A DNA stretch of 64,000 nt from Coriaria nepalensis (lineage: Eukaryota; Streptophyta; Magnoliopsida; Cucurbitales; Coriariaceae): positions 4,014,501 to 4,078,500 of the forward strand of contig CP114481.1 of assembly GCA_027186245.1 (NCBI GenBank). Direction: 5' to 3'. Below are positions 14,111 to 24,713 of the stretch, piece after piece. Position numbers and translations under genes: made by a program. The notes below the pieces were generated by a model, which worked only from the letters and a program-made list of their open reading frames with translations, was not told where the DNA came from and did not search any database. The stretch's first letter is position 1. Every line of letters starts with the position of its first letter.

Positions 14111-14690
14111 CCAAACCTAACGTGACTGACATATGACCCTATAATAAATCTCTTGGCCACGTAAATCTCTGAGTAAAACCCTATAACTTAGCAATATACA
14201 TATATACATGTGCATTATATATATATATAATAAAAACCGAGAATAAATAATATGAAACACCGTTCACTAATTAATAAGATTCATGTAAAAGTGGACTACA
14301 AAACAATCAAAAGAAGTTCCTAACAACCTGACAAGGAGTGATCAACAAAAGAAAGTGCTAACTCCCAACGAGGTATCCTAGATGCCAGACTAAACACGAT
14401 CAACTATTTGGAGAAAGGAAGAATTTAACGAAAAAAATGTGAGTTGAAACTCAATGAATAAATATTAAATAATTACATTTTCGGGACAAGTTTCATTTAA
14501 ATATGTAAGACCATGAAATAAATAATGATCAAGCTCCAATCTCATATATCAACTTCACCCTGTGGAAATCGACATAAATAAGGCAACCATCTAATACCAT
14601 CAACAATCATACTCATATCAAATCCCGTCACCTTTGTTAAACATATTCACTACATAATAAACCATAACAAATTCATACCAAAAAGAGATT
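14111..14690. repeat. Possible Gypsy-type LTR remnant
   Basis: Begins near a TCACGACCCAAACC motif (14106), which is frequent at the start of plant Gypsy LTRs, and contains GTGAGTTGAAACTCAATGA at about 14441, similar in shape to GTGAGCTAGAAGCTCAGTAG at about 62381. No coding sequence, and no partner LTR was found. The assignment is inference from motif style only. Confidence 0.3.
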
Positions 14691-16100
14691 TTAGAGAAAT
14701 CTTGCTTGGAGAAATTCACCAAATGGCATTGGCCTCCGTTGAGAAAATCTTGTGACACCCAGACCCTACTAGCCAGAATGATGAAAGAAAAGTCTAAGTT
14801 TAACACGATCTGTAAGAAGCCATTTCTAAAGATCAACTGTATAAGGACAAATGCGACTGCAAGACTAAGAAGAAGTTTCATCTTAGCCGTAACCCCCTCT
14901 TGAAAAGAAGAAACACAAGAAGTTTAGGTTCTTCAAAAGGAAGAAACAAAAGAACTAAAACAAGTTGTCAAGGTGTTTTATTTGTAAGAAGAAAGGACAT
15001 TATGCCAAGAACTGCCCGTTTTATTTGTAAGAAGAAAGGACATTATGCCAAGAACTGCCCATCCAAGCTTAGACAATCAGCCAAAATGATCAGCCAGATC
15101 TGAACAACGGATCTAGATTATGACTCATATGCTGATTTAGAGTCGCTGTGCTCAGAGCAGGTAGAAATGAATAGTGACACAGTTTTATCCTCCCAGGTCT
15201 CTCAGACGACATCCTATTTTCAGGATCAAACGATTCTGATACGTCAAATGCTTTCACAGTCCGATCCGTAGAGGAGATCCAACAGCAAGCAGGCTTAGAT
15301 CAGTTGGCCCAACTCCTAGCCACCAGTTCGCATGTCGAAGCCAAGATACTGACTGAAAAATATGCTAGGCCCATATACATTATAGCATATGTTGATACTA
15401 GTGCCTACAATCCATGATGGACCCCAAAGTCCTCCACTCCTTCCATTAGGCTCGTTATGAGCAACACTTCAGAGCGGCCAATGGAAAACTCTTCAAGACC
15501 ATCTTGGTAACAAAGAGAATTGGAATAAAATTATTCCCAGACTACATAGTATGGGTAAAACTTACTGGAAGCCCCCTTCCGAGGAAAGATTTTCTGTTAG
15601 GATGGGATGTCTATTGCAAATTCCAGAATCTCATAATCCTACCTAAAGGAATACAGTACATGACCCTACCAACTACCAGCCAATCCTAGACAAAGCAAAG
15701 AACTTTGCAAAAAGCCATGCTGAGTTCAAGCACTCGACACCCTTATGGCAAAATGAGGCTTTCTTCGTCACTCTTCTGTTTAAACTTAGTGAAGATGCCA
15801 ATACTACAAAGGCATCTCACCTTGGAATGACCTCCTCCTTGCTAGGAAAAAATGTGAAGCCCTCCTCCTCTAATGACTTATAGAACCAACAAGTTACCCA
15901 TAGGCATGCAAAGCCTTCTATGTCAAAAAGAGAGCAATAAAGGCAAGAAGAAAGAAAAGGTTAGTGATTGATTATAAACCATTAAACCAGTTCCTAATGG
16001 ATGACAAGTTCCCCTTACCCAATATCACAACCTTCCTAATCTACGCGAAGCTGTTCTCCATATTTAACCTAAAGGGAGTGGATATTGGATAGCTGAGCGT
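14690..16100 (+). pseudogene. Endogenous pararetrovirus (Caulimoviridae) fragment
   Basis: Three domains of a pararetroviral polyprotein occur in order on the + strand. First a Lys-rich coat-protein end with a CCHC knuckle (CFICKKKGHYAKNCP) at about 14975-15060; the knuckle text is tandemly duplicated with a 45-bp-scale period. Second, an aspartic-protease region at about 15360-15690. Third, the start of a reverse transcriptase at about 15810-16080, with a KASHLGM block and a RLVIDYKPLNQFL block. The KASH-G-M and DDKFPLP motifs point to Caulimoviridae rather than to Gypsy elements. Numerous in-frame stops and frame changes interrupt every domain, the protease Gly of the DTG triad is replaced by Ser, and the rest of RT and RNase H is missing. 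It is an old, non-functional genomic copy. Confidence 0.75.
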
Positions 16101-16117
16101 TGATAAAAGTGAGATAA

Positions 16118-16334
16118 GTCTTGATACCATATATCAAAGGAACTTCCTTATATGGTTCTGTCCTATTGCCCACCCAGGGACTTACGTCGAATCTGACCAG
16201 CGGGAAAGAATCCTAGGATTCTTGGCAGAGAGGACTCAAGGGAGAAAAAGATGGAGAACTCAAGGAAACAAGTAAAGGATTTTCTTTATTCATTATTTCT
16301 TAACTTACAACCCGATAGCTTACCTCTTTATATA
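16118..16334 (-). promoter_or_regulatory. LTR-type TATA box and tRNA-Met-like primer site
   Basis: On the - strand a TATATAAAG box (16334-16326) is followed about 200 bases later by TGGTATCAAGAC (16129-16118), whose first eight bases match the TGGTATCAGAGC primer site complementary to initiator tRNA-Met. This order (TATA, leader, primer site) is that of an LTR or pararetroviral leader. It runs opposite to the adjacent pararetroviral reading frames, so it belongs to another element or an inverted piece. No ORF follows, since the sequence passes straight into pararetroviral RT. Confidence 0.4.
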
Positions 16335-17129
16335 GTAAGAGGAAAAAGCTTCTGAACTTATAAAGCGAGAGGAGAAGACCCACTTGTGATATACCTTGTG
16401 TACCCTTTTATTATTTAAATAAAAAAAAGTGCATTGACCAGTACCTAACGGTCGGTTAATGTCCCCATAATTTTCCTAAAATTTTCCCGAGCAATCATTT
16501 TTTACTGCTGACCGCTCAAAATGTCTACTATTATATGTGTATGCTCTAACTTTTATGTTTGACTCTTTAAAGAAAAAAAATAGAATTAAAAAGTTAATTA
16601 TATTCTATAAATCAAATGATATTTAATATATTTAAAATTACACCACATTATTTAATTAAAAATATCATTTGAATTTAATACTTTCAAAAAACTTAATTGA
16701 ACAAAATACAATTTATATATAAAAGTAATTCAGAAAATATTAATTTTAAAGCCTAAATTTTGTAAAAGGTCGTGGAGATCTCCCCTAATCCTTCCCCAGG
16801 AAGATTGCAGAAATCCTATTTAATTTTCACATTAATACTCCTTCCCATAAATATCATTAAATATTAAAATTATTATAAATAAAAATATATAATTTAAAAA
16901 AAAAATTTGGAGCCCAAATATTTGGGGATCTTGGGCCTTGGTTGACTTGGCCCAGGGCCAGCTCTAACCTGAGTCGAAGCACGAATGTTTCACGAAGCAA
17001 ATGTTTTTGGTTTGCCTGTGACCAAAATAAAATGTCAAAATAAGTGGCAAATGAAAAGCAAATAACATTAATCTAAAAGGACATTAGACAACATGTATTT
17101 AAATAAGTAAATAATATATATATATATAA
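16335..17129. other. AT-rich spacer, possible transposon debris
   Basis: No gene. A GGCCCAGGGCCAGCTCTAACC stretch near 16950 resembles termini of some plant DNA transposons, but no partner terminus was found. The 3' UTR of the Der gene (- strand) should occupy the end of this stretch. Confidence 0.35.
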
Positions 17130-20100
17130 TTATATGGGAAATTGTCTACCTTCGTCTTTTTCCATTTTCCTCCTGCTCCGCCAAAGAAGCCGGATTGGTG
17201 TGCCGGGAAAACCAGCATCTGTGCGCAGTTGCTTCTCCATATATCGCCGATAGGGCTCAGGAAAAAGCTTTGCATCATTAACAAAGAAAACAAACGTGGG
17301 AGGTCTTATTGCAGCCTGTGTAAGGATACTGAGTACATCAGAAAATGGAGTTATGAAACATATTACATATGAAATTTGGCATGAGTGATTCTGAGACAAC
17401 ATGCCGACCTTCCTTGTAAAGAATATATAATACAAAAAGAATTTTGCTTTTGGTCAAAATTCTGAATGGGGCTTAAAACCATTTTTCAAATTTTTATTAG
17501 TACGATTTCAAAATACACACTAGGGCATAACTATGGTCTATGAACATCTTATGGTTTGGTAGTTGGTAGTTGATACTAACACGAGGTCCTTAACAAGAAC
17601 TAGATTCATATCCAGAATAAATACTCTCAGTCTATAAATAAGATTATTAGTGTTGATAATAAGACCAACTTTAGAACCATGTCAAATATGTACTTACCTG
17701 AGTGCAGTAATAAACACGTCCTCTCTTGCCACCCCTGGTCCGTGGAGGTGACTTAAAAGCTAACGCTTCTTGTACCACTTGATTTAATATTGAAGTGGTT
17801 AACCTTCTCGATCTTTCCTTTTCAACTGCACTAGCAGCAACAATTACCCTGAATCCAACAGAACAAACACTTGTTTGTAACTGAGGGCTCACAGCATCAA
17901 AATTAACAGATTACTTTCTTCTTGTTCTTCTTTTTATTTTTATTTTTTTCTGAATTTTTAAAATTTTTAAAATGAAAGAGTGCTAAGCTGCCATAAACTG
18001 ATTTTCCTCGTGATCCTACTAGTAAAGGAAGGGTATGCGAGTTATATTAGGACATACTTATCAACACTGTTACCAGCTATTGCAGTAGAATAAACAATAG
18101 GAGCCCAATCAAGAAGACGCAGCTTTTCCCTAACATCTTGCTCATAATATGTTGCAGTCTTTTGATCCTTATTTGGTATGGTATCCCATTTGTTTACCAC
18201 TATCAGGCAACCCTTTCCTTCTCTTTCAATCCTCTCAGCAATTCTGAAATCCTAGGACATTTAGACAAAGTACCATGATAAGATTAAAAATTAGATCGAG
18301 GCCAAGATGAAAAGTAGCAGGGAAAAAGATGAGATGCAACAACAATAGACTATTTTTCTATGAGAATAAAAAGAAAAAGCAAAGAACCTTTAAAACTAGG
18401 TACCCCCGTTCCCCTGCTACTCACCATTATTAGAACAAATTATGTGTTTAATTGACTGAAGAAGATAAAAAAAAAAATGTAGCCCCAAGGAATTACAAGA
18501 AATAAGTAGCTTAAGCAAAACATCAACATGTGAGTCCCCTTATTAGTGAGCAAAATAATAAATCACATGCCATTATGCCCACTTTTGGAGCACTGTATAT
18601 GAAAAAGATGAGATCGTTTTGATGCGTGTAGAAAACACTATCTTTAAGTAGATATTTGTCTCCACTCAAAAAGTTTGCTATTGGGTTATAAGAAAATCAA
18701 CAAACCACTGAAATCTACAGTCAGCAAAAAATGGTGACTCCCCTATCAGAACTTCTCTTAGAAACTTGGTTCTTGATTTGAGACAATTAGAGCAAAGATA
18801 TGACTTGAGAAAAGAGTACGAGCTACCTGTTCAGTGATACAGGCCATGGCTTCAATGACAAGAGCCACAACATCGGCACGGCAAATAGCACGAAATGCTC
18901 GATTTACTGATAGCGACTCTGTCAAACTGCCCGAGGAAGCTATGACTGCCCTTCTTCTAATTCCAGCAGTATCAATCAGCCTGAATTTCTGAAAAAAGAG
19001 AATTGAAAGAACTTTTTTCTGAGAGAAAGAAATATGACCAAGGACCTATCTTCCAAAAATTCAAGGAGATCATACTCCTCAACCAAGCCAAATCACAGAA
19101 CTAACATGAATGAACAGACTGTGCTCTGGTGGTAGCTTGCTTACTGTTAGAACACATCCTCTACAAAGATGTTATCGACCATAAAACTTTGTAAACATAT
19201 TTCAAAAGAATAGAAAACCAAGAAAAACTAAGAAAATGTAGAATTCCACAGAGTTCATGGAGAAGGTCCCTATCCATAAAACAAGACATTGACAGATATT
19301 CATCTTCTGTTAAGTTTTTCACTTCTTCCAGTCATACTATCCAAATATGGAATCCATATCTGAATTCTGGACATATATTTCCTCATTATGATACTTGTAT
19401 CTGGACGGTTATGCTAACTCTAATAAGCCCCAATCTTGGGAAAGAACAGACAGTTCATCTTGTACGGTCATCCATGTGAGGTTAAGAAGTAGAATAATAG
19501 AAAGTAATAAGCATAAACAAACCTGGCCATCTGCTCCTGTGAACTCCATGTCAATAGCATCACGAGTGGTACCACTGATTGGGCTAACAATTGTTCTGTC
19601 CTCTCCAACCAATGCATTTAATATACTACTTTTACCAACATTAGGGCGACCGACAATTGCAACTGAGGGGATGTAATCTTTTTCTTCCTCAAGGTCGTCA
19701 GGCGCCTAAGACAAAAAGAGTGACCTAACATCAGTTATTATTTTGACAAGTATGGTAAATCCTCAGAAGCGAAAGTTTAATATTACAAATGCAGATACAT
19801 TTTAGTAACGAAATATTTTTTGAGAATACTACTTTGCATGAGAAAATCTATAGATTCTCACTGTTAAGTTCATTTTCAAAAACATTATCCAAACCGTGCA
19901 TTAGATAAACTCTCTGTCTCCTCATTATGAGATATAACTTCGATAATCACAACTCACTCATAATCGTTGACATTAGGTCAATAGTCACCCAATATTTCTC
20001 CCAAAGTGGAGGTTAGGGGTACAGATCCCAGCAATCTTTTCGGGTTGAATTATTTTTTTTTAAAGAATAAAAGATATTAAAAACTCACCTCAACTTTTTG

Positions 20101-23100
20101 TAGTCCCGAACAAACAAGATCAAGAAGCTCTCCAGTCCCAGTCCCAGAAACAGCAGATATAGGAAGAGGGCTATACCTGGAACCGACCAAAGAGTGTATT
20201 ATCAACTAAACTTAAATAATAAAAAGAAATTGTATTACGAGGAAATCAACCAAAACGTGTATTATAAACTAAACTCATATAATAAAAAAATTAAGCATAG
20301 ATAACAATTTTGTGATTCAAAATTGACAACTTATAACATAAAAAGGAAATTGCAGAGGAAAACAAAAACATTATTCAGAATCTTATTGCATATACCCTTA
20401 CAATTATAAACTTTCAAAAATAATCAAAGCTGGTATTCACCAATTTGTGTCAAACTCAGACAGGCAACTTATTTCTGCTGTCATATGTTACATTTCCAGA
20501 AAGAGCAAGAGAATATGATATCAGTTTAATTGAAACGATCATCAGTTTATTAAAGAAGCAGTACAAATTTTCAGACAGAAATGCAAGGATGAAGAAAGTC
20601 CACTGAACTTTATATCAAATCAAAACTTAACGAGTAAAATAGCAAAATTCATGAATAAAGTCAAGGCTTTAAAAGAGAAGAGAACATTACAAAGTAAACA
20701 AAAAAGACAATAAAAGAGCAGTATCCAAGAAGAAACAGATATATCCTACTATTCATGATGAAATGGTAGGAAATAGATTTGCGCAGTCATTCACATTGCA
20801 GTACTCTGTGAAAGTAGCAGTCAGATCAAAGTTCAATGCATAACCAGTTCAGAAGTTAACAGCTAAAAATTTGTTGCTATTTACACTTAACAATGAAAAC
20901 ATTTTTCATGATTTTATACAGAAACAGATTCAAGAAAAAGAGATAAAAAATACCCCAACGACCAAAACTCTGACGCTTGCATCAATCCTTTACGTGGTGA
21001 CTCACACTTATTCACAGCAAGGATTATAAATTTATCCGAGTAGTTTCTACGAAGCCAGTCAGCAATCTCTTCATCAGCTGCTGTTAAACCAGCCTGTTAA
21101 GTGTATTAAAATCACTACGCTAGTACAATTAAACAAGATTTGATTGCGAGAGGAAGAGATTCCAAGTAGAAAACTTATTTATATATATACTGAGGTTTAC
21201 CCAACAAGGGAAATTTGTTTATGGAGACAAAAATACAATCCTTCAACATCTCTGAGTAAAAAACAGATAACAATACTCGCTCAGTTTCACAGAGGAAGTT
21301 TTAGCTTCCAAGTAAGCCTGGACAAAGTAATCTTTACCCTGAGTGTTCCTGACTACCATTGACCACAGTGCCAGTTTTCAAAAACATTAAGATGTGAAAG
21401 AAGATAAAGAGGTGACTAGGCATGGCGAATATAATCGTGAACTAAAATCATATATTCATAATATTACCTGACCATCAACAACAAATATAATGACAGCCGA
21501 TTCTTCTACAGCAGCTGTAGCTTGTCTCTCAATCATTGAAGGCATCCTTGCAACAGCTGCTTCCCTGGTAGCAAGAGGAATACCATCCATTCCAATGGTA
21601 GTTGTAATAGCTAATTCTTCCATAACACTGGCTTGTGACTTAGAAACAGTGAGAACACCTCCTGTATCTACCACCATAAATTCTAAGTTTCCCCAAAAAG
21701 ATCTCCCATACAAGCGATCCCTAGTAACCCCAGGTTCATCCACCACAATTGCTCTGTTCCCCTATATTGAACACGGAAGGAAACCTGTTCAACATCAAAC
21801 ATGTAGATGCTGGGAAAAATCTGCTAGTTCCGGAATTCATGTTCTAAAGCACTGGAAAGTACCAAGTATAAATTATACTATTAAGGAAGCCAAGATGAAA
21901 TACCCCAACAAGACGATTAAACAATGCTGATTTACCAACATTTGGCCTTCCAACAATTGCGACCCTTGTAAGAAGATGGTCAGGTATCTGCAGATATTGT
22001 TTTAAATGTTTAGTTACTACATCTTTTTGCTCGAAACAAACAGTGTCCAACTTATGCTACTAATCATTTAGTGTCTTATTAAAAGACTTATGATGATTTA
22101 GGTCACTGTACAGTTTCTCATAATCATCAGACACTTTAATACTACTTACACAGGATTTGACCGCAAGGAAAAAAAAAAAAAAGATACATGTATATATATA
22201 TGAGTTATTTAACTAGAACATAAAGTTCTAATGATGTAGATGCAACTAAAAAACACAAAACATTTGTGGATTCAATGTGAAAACTGTTATAAATTATATC
22301 ATAAGAAATCTGAGAAAGTAAATATGAATGTTTTCGACCCATGTGAATACCACTTGAAAATTAGTAGTTCAGATAGAATCGAACTTTCGATTGATCCAGG
22401 TACGTGGAATCCTATCAATGAAGACATGGTCTCTCTGGATCCCATTGAATTTCATTCGGAAGAGGAACCCTATAAAGATCGTATTGATTCTTATCAAAGA
22501 AAGACAGGATTAACTGAGGCTGTTCATCAATATTCCCGTAGCAAATTTTTTTTTAATAATATTTTTATCTTATATATTTTATAATAATAACAATAAATAA
22601 ATAAGAGATAGCATTCATCTAGCTAGTTCCATGTGCATTGATGCTTATGAAGATGCTTGATCTGAATTAACATGCATAATTAAGCTGGCATAATGAAAAA
22701 AACATGCAGAAGCTGGTCAATTAACCATGCAACCAGAAGAACTATAACAAACTAGCTCCTCCAAATTACTCAGTTTGTTTTCCACATTTTCCATCCTCCC
22801 AAGCAACCAAGCAATTATAACCAACTTATAAACTTCAAAGACCAAGATCTTTCAGATACACGCCTTTTCAGTCATCAAAAGGTTCTTCCTACACAATTTG
22901 CATAATTTGTGCTCAAGAACTTATAACCAATATCTTTCTTTCTTAGTTCATACTTCTTTAGCTAATAGTAGAGTATTGATTATGCAGTAATAACTAGCAT
23001 TAGATATAGTTTCGTTCGCTAATTTAAGATTAAAGTGACACAAGGGCAGATGTTCGATTACATTTCTAGATGTATTCTTACGCCTCTTCTGCTTCCCTTT

Positions 23101-23702
23101 AGTTTCTGGTTGATCAACTTTTTCATCGTCTAATCACCAAAAGATAAGACAAGAGTTAGTATTCATCACATGAAAACGTAACACATACAAAGAATTTGAG
23201 TCATCAACACAAATGCAAATGCTATGAACTGCATTTCTATTCAGGATGGAACTTCAAATTTTTAAAATTCAACGCAAATTCGAAATTCAATAAGGGAAGA
23301 GATAAAGGATAAAAATAAACCGAGCCTAAGTTCATTGGACAAAGAGCTATAATACTCTCGAACAGCGTCTCTTGCTTCTTCTTCGAGCGCATCAATTGAG
23401 AAATCCTCAGCGTCCGATTCATCCACATCCTCTTCCTCTTCATAGCATGTTTCCAGCTCCTCTTCTACATCTTCTTCGTAATTGGTAGATAATGAAGCAC
23501 CATCGGACCTGGAAGTGCTAGGTGGAAGCGTCCGGAAAGAGGATAAGGAAGTTTTGTTGAAGGAAAGGGGTGGAATGGACGGCGAGAGTAGACGTCGAGC
23601 AGGGGAAGAAGATGCAGTAGGGGTAGCGGAGAGTAAACAGAGGGTTTTGGAGAGAGTGGAAAAGGTTAGAGTTGGAGAGCAGAAGAGAGTTGGAGCTGCC
23701 AT
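17130..23702 (-). CDS. Chloroplast Der/EngA-type double GTPase
   Basis: Eleven exons on the - strand: 23702-23321, 23129-23062, 21987-21904, 21761-21468, 21093-20954, 20176-20089, 19705-19523, 18988-18827, 18251-18058, 17848-17698, 17315-17130. They join in phase to 1932 nt (643 residues), all introns GT-AG. Residues 1-60 are Ser/Thr-rich with few acids, as in a chloroplast transit peptide, followed by an acidic segment. G domain 1: GRPNVGKS 163-170, DTGG 210-213, NKCE 304-307. G domain 2: GRPNVGKS 371-378, DTAG 419-422, NKWD 487-490. The C-terminal KH-like domain ends [16 protein letters not shown]. Der proteins assist large ribosomal subunit assembly; the Arabidopsis relative At3g12080 (EMB2738) is an essential plastid protein. 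The first G4 motif, NKCE instead of NKxD, is as I recall it in plant orthologues. Intron 2 (1074 bp) carries a plastid accD insertion. Confidence 0.94.
22256..22540 (+). pseudogene. accD: Plastid accD fragment in nuclear intron (NUPT)
   Basis: The + strand encodes a recognisable internal part of the plastid acetyl-CoA carboxylase beta subunit: [16 protein letters not shown], then [20 protein letters not shown], then [20 protein letters not shown] and RKTGLTEAV. Only about 95 of roughly 490 residues are present, with no start. One Cys of the second CxxC pair of the zinc finger is lost (DPCEYH instead of CxxC). The similarity stops at both ends in unrelated AT-rich sequence. It lies inside intron 2 of the Der gene, antisense to it, so it is spliced out. 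This is transferred plastid DNA, not a functional nuclear accD. Confidence 0.9.
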
Positions 23703-24379
23703 GGCCAGAGCTCTGATGGCTCATACGCTTAATAATCAAATTGAGAAACGAATGATTTTCTGGTCGAGAGGTTTATCTTCTTTTACCGACACGTCGATCC
23801 CGATCTGTTTCTAAACCGATGTCTTATTAGTGGAAGTTTTGATTTTATTTTAGGCTAATGGGTTAATACGACCTTTGAAAAAAATTTGTTTAATAAAAAG
23901 TATTTTAAAAAAATTTCTTGATAAATTAGTTTTCAGATTTTTTTTTTTAAATTAATTAAAAAAAATATAAAATTATGAAATTGCTCTCATCTTCAATTTC
24001 AGATTCGTTCGTTCGAACGTTAAGAGAAAAAAAAAACTCCAAAAACCTAACCAATTTTTTTCCTCTAAACATACCGTTCGATCGAAAACCCATATTTCAC
24101 ATTTCTGGCCTTACTCGAATCGATCATACTTTGTTTCATTTACTAGTTTTATCAATAAGCTTCATATTTTTTAATAGGATGCGATTTGAATCGGTAAATT
24201 TAAGTTTTTTGTTGTTGATTTCTCTTGGAATATAGTTGATTGATCATATCATAATCGAAATAAAAATGTATATTCTTCTTTAAATTATATTTGTATGTGA
24301 TTCTTGTTTTGCAACGAACACAAAAGAATATGTATCCAATACTCCATAGCATGATTTGCCATCAAATCATCGAGACGTA
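23703..24379. other. Der upstream region and edge of the MULE
   Basis: The first 100-200 bases upstream of 23702 should hold the Der 5' UTR and promoter (- strand); no firm TATA box was assigned. From about 23850 the sequence is A/T-run rich and probably belongs to the MULE. No terminal inverted repeat could be fixed by eye. Confidence 0.4.
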
Positions 24380-24605
24380 TTCGATGCCTTTAATAGGTGA
24401 ATGTTCGACGTACTCGACGTCTTCAATAGGTGGAGTGCTCGACGTACTCGACGTACTCGACGCCTTCAATAGGTGAAGTGCTCGATAAGCTCAACGGGAT
24501 CGATGCTTCGAAGTGTCGACATACTGAACGCCTCCAAATATGAGAAGTACTCGATGGGTTGACGACTCGACGGGTACTCGACCCATCGAGTACATCGGGC
24601 CCATC
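24380..24605 (+). repeat. GTACTCGACG-rich tandem array with a 13-bp inverted repeat
   Basis: Irregular direct repeats of CGACGTACTCGACG and CCTTCAATAGGTG(A/G)AGTGCTCGA fill 24380-24490. At 24547-24559 and 24581-24593 a 13-bp perfect inverted repeat (GTACTCGATGGGT and its complement) has a 21-base spacer. It lies in the 5' untranslated part of the MULE. Similar CCATCGAG/CGATGG text recurs at 28870-28940. Confidence 0.7.
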
Positions 24606-24713
24606 GGGTCCTTATTTATTTTTTCAATTTTTTCTTCTTTTAATTCAAGATTATTTATTTCCATTTATTTATTTATTTATTACAAAAATAGAGAGTTTTT
24701 TCATAATTATATG

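Noticed and set aside
16940..16975. GGCCCAGGGCCAGCTCTAACC as a DNA-transposon terminus
   Set aside because: Resembles known termini, but no matching opposite end or target duplication was found within the window.
21490..21930. 146-codon + strand open frame
   Set aside because: Antisense shadow of Der exon 4 and its intron.
22240..22584. 114-codon open frame as a nuclear accD gene
   Set aside because: Only an internal fragment of the protein, without start, with a lost zinc ligand, inside an intron and antisense to the host gene.
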